64,000 nucleotides of DNA from Aminipila luticellarii (GTDB lineage: Bacteria > Bacillota > Clostridia > Peptostreptococcales > Anaerovoracaceae): positions 744,001-808,000 of the forward strand of contig NZ_CP035281.1 of NCBI RefSeq assembly GCF_004103735.1. Reading direction: 5' to 3'. Of this stretch, positions 7,682-19,506 are shown in pieces (position 1 is the stretch's first letter; every line of letters begins with the position of its first letter). The position numbers and the translations under genes were made by a program. Under the pieces are notes generated by a model. It saw only the letters and a program-made list of their open reading frames with translations. It searched no databases and was not told the origin of the DNA.

Positions 7682-7710
7682 TTGACAAAGTTGCGGAATA
7701 GTATTATGAT
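7682..7710 (+). promoter_or_regulatory. rRNA operon promoter P2
   Basis: TTGACA at 7682-7687, a 17-base spacer and TATGAT at 7705-7710, about 370 bases before the 16S gene. Just downstream GTTCCTTACGGAAC forms a hairpin. Tandem promoters are usual for rRNA operons. Confidence 0.82.
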
Positions 7711-7716
7711 ATAAAA

Positions 7717-8082
7717 GTTCCTTACGGAACGGCGCTGACGGTGTAAACCGCAGAAGCGCATGAACCTTGAAAACTTCATAGTGTAAAAGAATTAGTCAAG
7801 AGAACATTAATTTGTTCTCAAAACTAAGTACAACACACTTAAAGCTATAATTTGAATGTAAATTCGGTTAAGGCTTTAAGTGGTAAGACGAATTCAAAGT
7901 TGAATGAGTCAACGTACAATTCTAAAAAACAACAATAATTCTAGGATTTATGCTTTGCATAAATTAAAGAATCAGCAAAACGCAAATGCGTTTAGCTTGA
8001 GTTAGAGACTCGATTTTATCTCGTTCAATTCTAAGTCGATCTGTAAAGGTGAGATGCAGAGGAAAGACGAGTAAGATACCAT
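7717..8082 (+). other. rRNA leader region
   Basis: About 370 bases from P2 to the 16S gene with no coding frame that holds up. It contains a GAGAACA/TGTTCTC hairpin at about 7799-7820 and presumably the processing stem and antitermination signals of the rRNA transcript. I could not assign boxA with confidence. Confidence 0.6.
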
Positions 8083-9606
<1,524 letters not shown>

Positions 9607-9641
9607 AGACTAAAGTCTTTTGCACTATGAGTTTTATACAT

Positions 9642-9717
9642 GGGGAATTAGCTCAGCTGGGAGAGCACCTGCCTTGCACGCAGGGGGTCAAGAGTTCGAT
9701 CCTCTTATTCTCCACCA
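9642..9717 (+). tRNA. tRNA-Ala (TGC anticodon)
   Basis: 76 bases in the 16S-23S spacer. The acceptor stem is GGGGAAT/ATTCTCC with discriminator A and encoded CCA. The anticodon stem CCTGC/GCAGG encloses loop CTTGCAC with anticodon TGC. The T arm has GTTCGATCC. A second CCA follows directly (CCACCA), which is probably just spacer sequence. tRNA-Ala in this spacer is common in Firmicutes. Confidence 0.97.
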
Positions 9718-10118
9718 CCAGAACTTTGAAAGAGGTTCAGGGAATGTACTTTGAAAACTGGATAATATGCAATAAATATCAGAAATCAAAAGTATGTGAT
9801 ATGAAAATATCTTCATACAAATTGACAACGAAATCGAGGTTATCTATGAGAATAGATAGCAAACAGTTATATAACAAGACAGAGTCTTTTCGAGCCGAGA
9901 GGCAAGGAAGAATGATGTCGGGTGTAAAATATGACTACGATTTAACGGAAAAATTCAAACTGGCTAAAGCCAGAGAATTTCCGTATGAGGCCTGCGCGCT
10001 GTATCAAGATACAGGCAGGGCTTCAAACCGAGAAACCAGAAGAAATGCAAGCTTTTTTACTAAAGCGAAGTTTCTTAACAAATACAAATCCTGTTTAACG
10101 CTAAACAGGTAAAATGCT
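9718..10118 (+). other. 16S-23S internal transcribed spacer after tRNA-Ala
   Basis: About 400 bases with no tRNA-Ile and no credible gene. It contains local hairpins such as AACCGA... and CTGTTTAACG/CGCTAAACAG near its end (10091-10110), probably part of the processing stem for 23S rRNA. A long open frame crossing 9579-10112 is an artefact of spacer sequence. Confidence 0.75.
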
Positions 10119-13014
<2,896 letters not shown>

Positions 13015-13259
13015 AGAAGGTTTCAAGGGAAGAGGACTGATAGGAAGGTATGTTATCCAGTTTTGAGAGTATGCTCTCAAGAGGAAACAAGTGAATAAGC
13101 AGATAGCGAGTAGGAATACAAGCTAGAAGCGAACAGAATAGCGAAGGAAGTTTTTTAATAGCCAAGGCGTGCGAAGGAAGAGGAGCGGAATGTACAAAGG
13201 TACATGAGCACCGCATGATAGAGCAAGAACGAAGGCTAATGAAAAATTAACAAGCTAAA
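13015..13259 (+). other. 23S-5S spacer
   Basis: A rather long spacer of about 245 bases without a tRNA gene. It has repeated GCGAAGGAAG words and a GTACA...TGTAC-like hairpin near 13190-13205. Nothing else could be assigned. Confidence 0.6.
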
Positions 13260-13376
13260 TCCGGTGACAATAGCGAGGAGGAACCACCTGTACCCATCTC
13301 GAACACAGAAGTTAAGCTCCTTAGCGCCGATGATACTTGGCGGGCAGCTGTCTGGGAAAGTAGGACGTTGCCGGTT
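13260..13376 (+). rRNA. 5S ribosomal RNA
   Basis: About 117 bases. The ends CCGGTGAC and GTTGCCGG form the terminal helix. Visible are the conserved ACCCATCTCGAACACAGAAGT and GGGAAAGTAGG segments. It closes the rrn operon and is followed directly by a terminator. Confidence 0.95.
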
Positions 13377-13380
13377 TTTT

Positions 13381-13419
13381 AAAAAAAGTGATTATCCAAA
13401 AGGATAGTCACTTTTTTTA
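13381..13419 (+). terminator. Terminator of the rrn operon
   Basis: AAAAAAAGTGATTATCC and GGATAGTCACTTTTTTT form a 17-bp stem with one G-T pair and loop AAAA, right after the 5S gene. Confidence 0.92.
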
Positions 13420-13568
13420 TGTACAGCAAGGTTTTCATTTCAAGTAGATGTGCCAAGAATCGAGGCGCAGGCGCCGATGCCTTTTTGTCCCAAGCGAAGC
13501 TTGGCAAGACAAAACGGACAGCGTAAGGAGCGAAGCGACTGTAGGAACGAGCACGAAGTGCGAAGTGT

Positions 13569-13616
13569 TGATACTTGGCGGGCAGCTGCCTGGGAAAGTA
13601 GGACGTTGCCGGTTTT
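13569..13616 (+). pseudogene. Duplicated 3' fragment of 5S rRNA
   Basis: 48 bases identical to 13331-13378 except for one T-to-C change, covering the last 40 percent of 5S rRNA and its flank. The 5' part of the gene is missing. The 130 bases before it (GCGAAGC- and CGAAGTGCGAA-rich) have the look of an rrn spacer. It ends in its own terminator. Together these suggest a remnant of a second rrn end left by recombination. Confidence 0.85.
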
Positions 13617-13660
13617 AACAAAGAGCACATTGCACATGCAGTGTGTTTCTTTGTTTTTTG
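13617..13660 (+). terminator. Terminator after the 5S remnant
   Basis: AACAAAGA (13617) pairs with TCTTTGTT (13648), with an inner CACA/TGTG pairing, followed by T6. It is different in sequence from the terminator at 13381, so it did not arise in the same local duplication. Confidence 0.75.
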
Positions 13661-13751
13661 AAGAAGAATTGAAATGAGCCGGTAACAAAGCAAGCTCTTT
13701 AGAATATATTGAACGTGTTGCGACGTTAATAATTTATTTTAAGGAGTTCTT

Positions 13752-14354
13752 ATGCATTATATATCTATTTTATTATTTGCCTTTTCAGCCAATATAGATA
13801 ATTTTATTGTAGGAGCCGCTTGCGGAATGAAAAAGGTATATTTTAATTTTATTGAAATAAGTATTCTGAGCGGAATTATTTTATTGGGTACGTTGGCATC
13901 CATGTTTTTTGGGAAGAGTCTGCTCTGCCTTATACCTGCACATTTTGCCGGAATTTTGGGCGGGGTAGTCATTATCGGCATAGGGCTGTACTACCTTATG
14001 GCGTTTTATATGAAAGAGAAAGATTCAGATATTAAGAATAAAGAAGTGAATAAAGAGAAAAAAGCGATATTGGATGAAGAGAGTTCGACTGAACAGAAAA
14101 AGCTTCCGTATAAAGATATTATGCTATTGGCTTTAGCCCTGTCCGTAAATAATGTCGGTCTGGGTATAGGTGCCAGTATTACGGGACTAAATATAACAAT
14201 GACTTGCTTTACTTCGTTTATTTTTAGTTTTATGTTTATATATTTGGGGAATACGGCGGGAAAAGGCCGCATTGCAAGCTTGATAGGAAAATATGCAGAA
14301 CCCGCTTCGGGAATGATTATACTCCTTTTAGGTTGTTTGGAGATTTTTATATAA
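13752..14354 (+). CDS. MntP/YtaF-family membrane protein
   Basis: 200 residues with about six predicted membrane segments in two halves. The first half has FSANIDNFIVGAACGMKKV and the second LALSVNNVGLGIGASITG, the paired Asn/Asp motifs of the MntP manganese exporter and its sporulation relative YtaF. A charged cytoplasmic loop (residues about 94-120, Lys/Glu-rich) separates the halves. The length and the long loop fit YtaF somewhat better than MntP, and the genome is from a spore former, but I cannot decide. AAGGAG lies 7 bases before the ATG. The gene stands alone after the rrn operon. Confidence 0.72.
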   Translation: MHYISILLFAFSANIDNFIVGAACGMKKVYFNFIEISILSGIILLGTLASMFFGKSLLCLIPAHFAGILGGVVIIGIGLYYLMAFYMKEKDSDIKNKEVNKEKKAILDEESSTEQKKLPYKDIMLLALALSVNNVGLGIGASITGLNITMTCFTSFIFSFMFIYLGNTAGKGRIASLIGKYAEPASGMIILLLGCLEIFI

Positions 14355-14371
14355 AAAAGCCTCTGCAAGAT

Positions 14372-14433
14372 GCGGTGTTCAGGTGAGCATATATAAGCGG
14401 GGAAACTTCCCCATATAGCTGCCTGAACACTGC
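14372..14433. terminator. Large palindrome between convergent genes, probable bidirectional terminator
   Basis: GCGGTGTTCAGG at 14372-14383 pairs with CCTGAACACTGC at 14422-14433 apart from one position. Inside, AGCATATA/ATATAGCT and GGGGAA/TTCCCC continue the pairing. It lies between the ends of the convergent genes at 13752 and 14489. There is no clear T run on either side, so it may be a folded repeat rather than a simple terminator. Confidence 0.5.
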
Positions 14434-14488
14434 ACCACAAGGATTCAAAAAATATCTTTTCAGCCTGTATCAGATGTGCTGGACTTTG

Positions 14489-15226
14489 TTAATCTTCCCA
14501 TTCCCAGTCTACATCAGAAGCTCCTATTTCAAAGTGGAGTTTGGCAATTCCCAGATCTATTTGTTCTGTTCCGTAACGGTTAGAAGTAATCCATGCATGA
14601 ACAGATGGAAGTGTTTCATTTGTGTCATCCGTGAACGAGAACTTCACGGGCTGTTTATTTACGGCAGAAGGCGCTGATTGAACAGCTTTTATACCTTCTA
14701 AAAACCAATCCGGAATATTATTTTTAGAATCAAAGAAGTCCTTTACGGGCTTCTTTTTTGTATTCACTACAGTATTAATCAGTTTATCTTTAAAGCTTTT
14801 TTTAACTGCGGGATATCCGATTGGTATGACACAGTAAATTTCTTCACGAGAGCCTAGCTTGCAGACACAGGCGTCTTTATTATAAGTACCGGCGACCCAG
14901 CAGGTACCAAGACCATATTCAGTCGCTTCAAGTACTAGTTTTTCACCGTAATATCCGATTTTCTCTTTTTCATGAATACCATTGGATCTTCCAATCATGG
15001 CGATATAATTGTTTACCCCGGAAAACATACCATAACTTTTGGAAAGTCCGCTAAAAGCATCGCCATTGTTTAAAATCAGCTGAATGTTTAAGCCAGACAA
15101 CAGATTATAATCTGTAATAGATGCTTGGAGCTTTTCAACAATAGAAGCTTCAATCTTATCGGGCAAATAGCTTCGACAAGAGTACCGTATTGATATTGCA
15201 TGTTTATAATCCATAAAATCACTCAT
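14489..15226 (-). CDS. Nitroreductase-family flavoprotein
   Basis: 245 residues. The N-terminal ISIRYSCRSY matches the FMN phosphate-binding Arg-x-x-x-Arg start of the nitroreductase fold, and YGLGTCWVAG matches the conserved helix before the FMN site. These enzymes use NAD(P)H and FMN to reduce nitro groups, quinones or other acceptors; the substrate cannot be predicted. The C-terminal half (LEGIKAVQSAPSAVNKQPVKF) repeats elements usually found near the N-terminus, as in the TM1586-like group with a doubled fold in one chain; that is an inference. It ends in an acidic WEWED tail. A small membrane-protein gene lies 19 bases upstream on the same strand. Confidence 0.85.
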   Translation of the reverse strand: MSDFMDYKHAISIRYSCRSYLPDKIEASIVEKLQASITDYNLLSGLNIQLILNNGDAFSGLSKSYGMFSGVNNYIAMIGRSNGIHEKEKIGYYGEKLVLEATEYGLGTCWVAGTYNKDACVCKLGSREEIYCVIPIGYPAVKKSFKDKLINTVVNTKKKPVKDFFDSKNNIPDWFLEGIKAVQSAPSAVNKQPVKFSFTDDTNETLPSVHAWITSNRYGTEQIDLGIAKLHFEIGASDVDWEWED

Positions 15227-15245
15227 ATCCTTTGTTCACTGAGAA

Positions 15246-15383
15246 TTATACTAAATTTTGTATTTTATCATTCTTTTTCTTAGAAAATTTTATGGCTGTA
15301 ATAGCAGACAGTACGATCATAGCAGTGCCAAGGCATACATTTAAAATTGATAACATCAGATTTACTTTTGCGATTGTTTTCAT
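15246..15383 (-). CDS. Small membrane protein, 45 residues
   Basis: A short open frame on the minus strand, MKTIAKVNLMLSILNVC at its start, with one hydrophobic segment (residues about 9-31) and a Lys-rich cytoplasmic end (IKFSKKKNDK). GGAG lies 7 bases before the ATG. It ends 19 bases before the nitroreductase gene and is probably co-transcribed with it. I recognise no family. A sense-strand frame at 15232-15423 covers the same DNA but has no ribosome site. Confidence rests on the ribosome site, the single clean membrane segment and the spacing. Confidence 0.6.
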   Translation of the reverse strand: MKTIAKVNLMLSILNVCLGTAMIVLSAITAIKFSKKKNDKIQNLV

Positions 15384-15438
15384 AATCTTACTCCATTCCC
15401 GTAATTTATTTAAATATAGCTAATATAGTCATTTTAAC

Positions 15439-16719
15439 TTATTTATCCTTAAAGTGGAAGCTTTTTTTCCCTTCGGCATAATCGGAAACAATGTGACCAT
15501 TACCAAAAAGCTTATATTTATAGGTGACAAGCCCTTCCAAGCCAACCGGACCCCGTGCGTGAAGCTTGCTGGTACTTATACCGACTTCCGCTCCGAAGCC
15601 ATATCTGAAACCGTCGGCAAATCGCGTGGAGCAGTTCTGATAGACTCCCGCAGAATCCACAAAGCTCATGAACTGTTCGGCGGCGGCAGCGTCTTCTGTT
15701 ATGATGCAGTCCGTGTGATGAGAACCGTATCTGTTGATGTGCTCAATAGCTTCTTCAATAGTATTTACCAGTTTTACAGATATTATATAGTCAAGATACT
15801 CCGTTTTAAAGTCTTCTTCATCAGCCGGTTCGCAGGCAATAATTTTTTGGGTGTCCTTACAGCCCTTTATCAAAACTTGTTTGGCTTTCAGAGCTTTTTG
15901 CAGCACAGGCAGAAACTCTTTAGCGATCTGCTGATGTACCAGTAACGTTTCAACGGTATTGCATGCGGCCACATACTGAGCTTTTGCATCTGCGATAATG
16001 GAGGCAGCCTTTTCAAAATCTGCAGCTTTATCTACATAAATGTGGCAAATGCCATCTGCATGACCCATCACCGGAATCTTTGAGTTTGCCATTATGTATT
16101 GGACAAAGGCATTGGAACCTCTGGGAATCAATAAATCTATGGACTCATGGCACTTGATTAATTCATCGATGCCCGCACGAGTCTCTACTAGTGTAATAAA
16201 GTTCTCAGGAAGTCCTGCTGAAAGTCCGGCGGCTTTGATCGTTTCAAATAAGATTTTGTTTGTTCGGACGGCTTCACTCCCCCCTTTTAAGATGGAACAG
16301 TTTCCGCTTTTAATACATAGAGTAGAAATCTGAATCAGAGCATCGGGACGAGATTCAAAGATAACGCCTATGACTCCGATTGGGCAAGTGGTTTTTACTA
16401 AGGTCAGACCTTCATCCAGTTCCCGTTCAAGAAGCTTCTTAAAGAGTGGGTCGGGAAGGGTTAAGAGGCTTTCGATGCCGCTCAAAATATCCTGAAGCTT
16501 ATGCTCGTCGAATTTTAATCGATTGATGATGGGGAGAGCTAAATGCTCCGCTTCCGCTTTGGACATATCTTCGGCATTTTCTCTGAAAATAGCTTCCCGG
16601 TTGTCCTGTAATGCTTTAGCTATGGCCTGCAGAGCGTTATTTCTTATATCTTCATTCAGCGTAGCCATTTTGAAGCTGGCTGTTTTGGCACAGCGGGCCA
16701 ATTCATTATAATTGATCAT
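15439..16719 (-). CDS. proA: Gamma-glutamyl phosphate reductase
   Basis: 426 residues, normal for ProA. It reduces gamma-glutamyl phosphate to glutamate 5-semialdehyde with NADPH in proline synthesis. The catalytic Cys is residue 253 in AACNTVETLL, and IFESRPDALIQ and ILKGGSEA are typical of the family. It is the last gene of a leftward operon after yprB and a phosphoesterase gene, 5 bases after the latter. The partner proB and proC lie 5.4 kb away on the other strand, so the pathway is split. Confidence 0.97.
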   Translation of the reverse strand: MINYNELARCAKTASFKMATLNEDIRNNALQAIAKALQDNREAIFRENAEDMSKAEAEHLALPIINRLKFDEHKLQDILSGIESLLTLPDPLFKKLLERELDEGLTLVKTTCPIGVIGVIFESRPDALIQISTLCIKSGNCSILKGGSEAVRTNKILFETIKAAGLSAGLPENFITLVETRAGIDELIKCHESIDLLIPRGSNAFVQYIMANSKIPVMGHADGICHIYVDKAADFEKAASIIADAKAQYVAACNTVETLLVHQQIAKEFLPVLQKALKAKQVLIKGCKDTQKIIACEPADEEDFKTEYLDYIISVKLVNTIEEAIEHINRYGSHHTDCIITEDAAAAEQFMSFVDSAGVYQNCSTRFADGFRYGFGAEVGISTSKLHARGPVGLEGLVTYKYKLFGNGHIVSDYAEGKKSFHFKDK

Positions 16720-16724
16720 ACCTA

Positions 16725-17672
16725 TTACTCCTGTTTTGTTTGTATTGATTTATTTTTGATTTCTTTGCCCTTTATGGGGGGGGTTTTGTCATACGCTTTA
16801 ATTGGAACAGGACCTTTTAAGGCCGTGCGCTTAATAAACAAGGTGCCGTCTTTTTTAGAGTGAACCCGCCAGGCCACTAAAATAAGTTTCCCGTAGATTA
16901 ACTCCAGACAGGTGATACCCCGTGGATGCATACCGCATCCCACGTTAAAATATGAAGATTCTCCGGGATCGGGGAATTTTGGTCTATGGGTATGCCCGCA
17001 TATGATAATGGTATCATTTTGTGCATTCCATTTTGTATAGTTTTTTTCAACCTTGTGCATTTTACGTCTGCTCTTTGCAGGGCTTGCCGCGTAACGCACG
17101 CCGATTAAGTGCATAAAATGCCAGAAGAACCGAATGATAAAATGGGAAATAAAAGCCAGCTGATCGTTGATCAAATCTCCCTGATGGCCATGCACCACAA
17201 AAATTTCCTGATGTGTTTTCTTATGTTTAAAACGAAAAGCCTCATAGACCTTCAAGCCGGGAAATAAATCCACCTTTTCCCCCAGATATTCGTCGTAAAC
17301 ACTGTACATATTCTTTTCAACCCAATCCGGGGATTTCATCTTCATATTATGATTGCCGAAAATGATATACAGTCTGCCGGCATCATAAAATTCCTTAAGC
17401 TTGTTGAACACCGAGAAATGACTGTTTCTTATGTGTTCAAAATTGGAATTTTCCCAAAGCTCATCCCCATCACCGACTTCAACATATGTAAAATCGTTCT
17501 GGTAATAATAATTTAATGCATGGTAAAAAATATGTTTATTTTTTCCAAATTCATCTGCAATACTGTCGTCTCCACGATGTGTATCACCAAAAAATACGAA
17601 TTTTGATGTATCGTCGAAAGGGATTTCCTTTGCATTTTTATAAACTTCGTTTAATCTTGAAATTGTTTTCAT
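16725..17672 (-). CDS. Metallophosphoesterase
   Basis: 315 residues of the calcineurin-like phosphoesterase fold. The metal-binding motifs are all present: GDTH (29-32), GDGDE (68-72), GNHN (106-109), HGH (161-163) and GHTHR (226-230). The layout resembles UDP-2,3-diacylglucosamine hydrolase-like proteins, but a Clostridium relative does not make lipid A, so the substrate is unknown. The C-terminal 45 residues are Lys-rich. Its start overlaps the yprB stop by 4 bases (ATGA), so translation is coupled. Confidence 0.85.
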   Translation of the reverse strand: MKTISRLNEVYKNAKEIPFDDTSKFVFFGDTHRGDDSIADEFGKNKHIFYHALNYYYQNDFTYVEVGDGDELWENSNFEHIRNSHFSVFNKLKEFYDAGRLYIIFGNHNMKMKSPDWVEKNMYSVYDEYLGEKVDLFPGLKVYEAFRFKHKKTHQEIFVVHGHQGDLINDQLAFISHFIIRFFWHFMHLIGVRYAASPAKSRRKMHKVEKNYTKWNAQNDTIIICGHTHRPKFPDPGESSYFNVGCGMHPRGITCLELIYGKLILVAWRVHSKKDGTLFIKRTALKGPVPIKAYDKTPPIKGKEIKNKSIQTKQE

Positions 17673-18685
17673 TTTGGTATTATTACCTCCAAAATCCGCT
17701 CCATTAGTATTTTTATAAAGTGATTTGTTTCCATATAATTTATAGAATTCCCTTGCTTTAATACTACAAAACCATTGTCATAGGTATCATATTTTTGCAA
17801 GTCAGAAAAATCTTTTTCAAAAGCTTTTGTATCCGCGATAATTAATCCGGACTTTCTTATTATGGGCAGATTTACGTAAAATTCTTCAGAAAATCTGTTA
17901 AAATTTAAGGAGCAGGGACAATTATCCAGATCATAGGCACAGTAGGTCAATGGATTCTTTTGATGCCCGGAAATTTTAATATCTTTGGATTCAAAAGAAA
18001 TTTTAGAAATATGTAAGTCTCCTATGGGAAAACCCAAGGAAAAAAAGGCTTTATGAATATCAGATTTTTCTAAGACAGGAAGAAGCTGCGAAAGCTGCAG
18101 AACATCGTCGCTGTTATGAAGCATGATTAAGCGGCGAAGCTCTTCGCTTTGAGTCACTAAAAAACGCTGGTACATTTCTACGCTTTCAGCTCCTGAAATT
18201 TCATCCGTTCTGGCAGACCAGAGCCCCATAAAGTTTTCAACCGTTTTTTGCTTTAGATTCGGCAATAATTTTCTTAAAGAAGAATGCCCGTTTAACAGAA
18301 GGTATAAGTCTAAGTTATAGGGAAATTGATAATCCGGATATATGTTTAATCTCTGCATTCGTATCTTCAAAAAATTCAGATCGAAATGTTTGCCATTATA
18401 GGTAATAACAATATCTAAGTTTTTTATATCATCCAGGAAGGCAATCAGTGTATCTTTTTCTTCTTCCAGGCTCTCGGCAAAATATTGTTTTAATGTTGCT
18501 CCTGAGTCTGTATAAATCAGAAGCCCTCCGAGGATAAATTGACTGGTGCGTGGGGATAATCCGGTTGTTTCAATATCTAATACGCCTATTTTACTGCTGT
18601 CGATATTGCCTATATAAAAATCTAAAAGACGTGATTGGTATTTCGTATATTTATTATCTATATAATCGTTCTGCATTATGTACAT
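17669..18685 (-). CDS. yprB: YprB-like RNase H-fold (DEDDh) exonuclease
   Basis: 338 residues with a ribonuclease H-like exonuclease domain in about residues 30-210: VLDIET (D37, E39), YNGKHFD (97-103) and HNSDDV near 210. Such proteins are predicted 3'-5' exonucleases; the function of YprB is not settled. I start at ATG 18685, 10 bases after AGGATGG; the frame stays open to 18865, but the extra 60 codons are not domain-like and would read through the terminator of the candidate small RNA upstream. First gene of the yprB-phosphoesterase-proA operon, with an extended -10 promoter at 18792-18800. Upstream, the word GCAACGCCGCT occurs twice (18737 and 18765). Confidence 0.82.
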   Translation of the reverse strand: MYIMQNDYIDNKYTKYQSRLLDFYIGNIDSSKIGVLDIETTGLSPRTSQFILGGLLIYTDSGATLKQYFAESLEEEKDTLIAFLDDIKNLDIVITYNGKHFDLNFLKIRMQRLNIYPDYQFPYNLDLYLLLNGHSSLRKLLPNLKQKTVENFMGLWSARTDEISGAESVEMYQRFLVTQSEELRRLIMLHNSDDVLQLSQLLPVLEKSDIHKAFFSLGFPIGDLHISKISFESKDIKISGHQKNPLTYCAYDLDNCPCSLNFNRFSEEFYVNLPIIRKSGLIIADTKAFEKDFSDLQKYDTYDNGFVVLKQGNSINYMETNHFIKILMERILEVIIPK

Positions 18686-18791
18686 CGTAATCACCATCCT
18701 AAGTGCCTGCAATATATAATTTAATTTACCATGCAAGCAACGCCGCTGCATGATGCAATGAGTGGCAACGCCGCTTTCGGTATCTGTATTT

Positions 18792-18800
18792 ATTATACCA
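18792..18800 (-). promoter_or_regulatory. Extended -10 promoter for the yprB operon
   Basis: On the minus strand the sequence reads TGGTATAAT, a full extended -10 element; no good -35 is seen. It is located between the terminator of the small-RNA candidate and the yprB start, giving an mRNA leader of about 100 bases. Confidence 0.6.
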
Positions 18801-18820
18801 CACAAGCTTCTATTTTCTTT

Positions 18821-18914
18821 ACAAAAAACAAAATAGACCGCAGGGGTGCAGTCTATTTTGTTCAAAAGGGGTATTGGGATTAGAGATTAATGAGGTTATC
18901 AGGGGGATAACCAC
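18821..18914 (-). ncRNA. Candidate C-rich small RNA
   Basis: A self-contained minus-strand unit: a promoter at 18921-18949, a predicted start at G 18914, a 7-bp hairpin GGTTATC-CCCCT-GATAACC (18894-18912), a single-stranded stretch with ATCCC and ACCCC, and an intrinsic terminator at 18827-18862 (12-bp stem plus an inner GCA/TGC stem closed by a CCCC loop, then a T-rich tail). Length about 94 bases. All loops are C-rich. In Firmicutes, sRNAs such as RsaE/RoxS use such motifs to pair with G-rich ribosome sites. No open frame is present. The yprB operon has its own promoter further on, so this is not simply its leader. Homology was not checked. Confidence 0.6.
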
Positions 18915-18920
18915 AACGTT

Positions 18921-18949
18921 ATTATACATAAATTTGTCGTAATATGCAA
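18921..18949 (-). promoter_or_regulatory. Promoter of the candidate small RNA
   Basis: On the minus strand TTGCAT (18949-18944), a 17-base spacer and a perfect TATAAT (18926-18921). The predicted start is 7 bases downstream, at the first bases of the first hairpin. Confidence 0.7.
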
Positions 18950-19099
18950 GAGTTCGTCGCAAAAAACTATAAAAAAATATATTTTGACGTTCACTTTCTA
19001 TATAAATTGGATTTTATTACCTATATAATTAAAACATAAACAATAGCTTAGCCCAAACGAAAGGGGTAACACAAATAATTATTTAGGAGGATACAAGTA

Positions 19100-19360
19100 A
19101 TGGAAGTTTTAAAAGTGTCAGCAAAGTCAAATCCCAATTCTGTAGCAGGAGCACTGGCAGGTGTGCTGAGAGAAAAGGGAGATGCAGAGATACAGGCCAT
19201 AGGGGCTGGAGCTTTAAATCAGGCTATAAAGGCTGTTGCAATTGCCAGAGGGTTTGTAGCACCGGGAGGAGTAGACTTGGTTTGTGTGCCAGCATTTACA
19301 GATATACAAATTGATGGGGAAGAAAGGACTGCCATCAAATTAATTATTGAACCTCGCTAA
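19100..19360 (+). CDS. spoVS: Stage V sporulation protein S
   Basis: 86 residues, the normal SpoVS length, an Alba-like small protein needed for coat assembly and progress past stage V in Bacillus. The whole sequence fits the family: MEVLKVSAKSNPNSVAGALA, GAGALNQAIKAVAIARG and a TAIKLIIEPR end. TTAGGAGG lies 10 bases before the ATG. The 190 bases upstream contain the divergent promoter of the small-RNA candidate; no SigH-type promoter was obvious. A structured RNA element follows the gene. Confidence 0.96.
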   Translation: MEVLKVSAKSNPNSVAGALAGVLREKGDAEIQAIGAGALNQAIKAVAIARGFVAPGGVDLVCVPAFTDIQIDGEERTAIKLIIEPR

Positions 19361-19417
19361 AAGATACATATCTCATAACGAACTTATAGGAAAAAGGATT
19401 TTTTAATTTTCTAAAGG

Positions 19418-19506
19418 AGCCATAGAGTATGGATGTGACCTCAATCAGTTCGAACAACAGTTTAACGATTGGGAGGTCGGCTCAATACTTTATGGCTTTA
19501 TTTTTG
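19418..19506 (+). ncRNA. Structured RNA element after spoVS, possibly an elaborate terminator
   Basis: Nested pairing over 89 bases. The outer stem is AGCCATAGAGTAT (19418-19430) with ATACTTTATGGCT (19485-19497). An asymmetric internal loop (GGATGT opposite GGCTCA) follows. The inner stem is GACCTCAATC with GATTGGGAGGTC, enclosing a 20-base loop. TTTATTTTT follows, so termination is likely. It is much more complex than the other terminators in this window. No promoter of its own was seen; it matches no riboswitch class I know. Confidence 0.55.

Noticed and set aside
9711-9720. Tandem CCACCA at the tRNA-Ala 3' end as a degradation tag
   Set aside because: The second CCA is encoded in the DNA spacer and would be removed in processing.
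13450-13677. 75-codon plus-strand frame
   Set aside because: It spans rrn-spacer-like sequence, the 5S remnant and a terminator.
15232-15423. 63-codon plus-strand frame
   Set aside because: It is antisense to the 45-residue minus-strand gene, which has the ribosome site and a sensible membrane segment.
18685-18865. 60-codon N-terminal extension of YprB
   Set aside because: It would cross the yprB promoter and the terminator of the small-RNA candidate, and the better ribosome site is at 18685.
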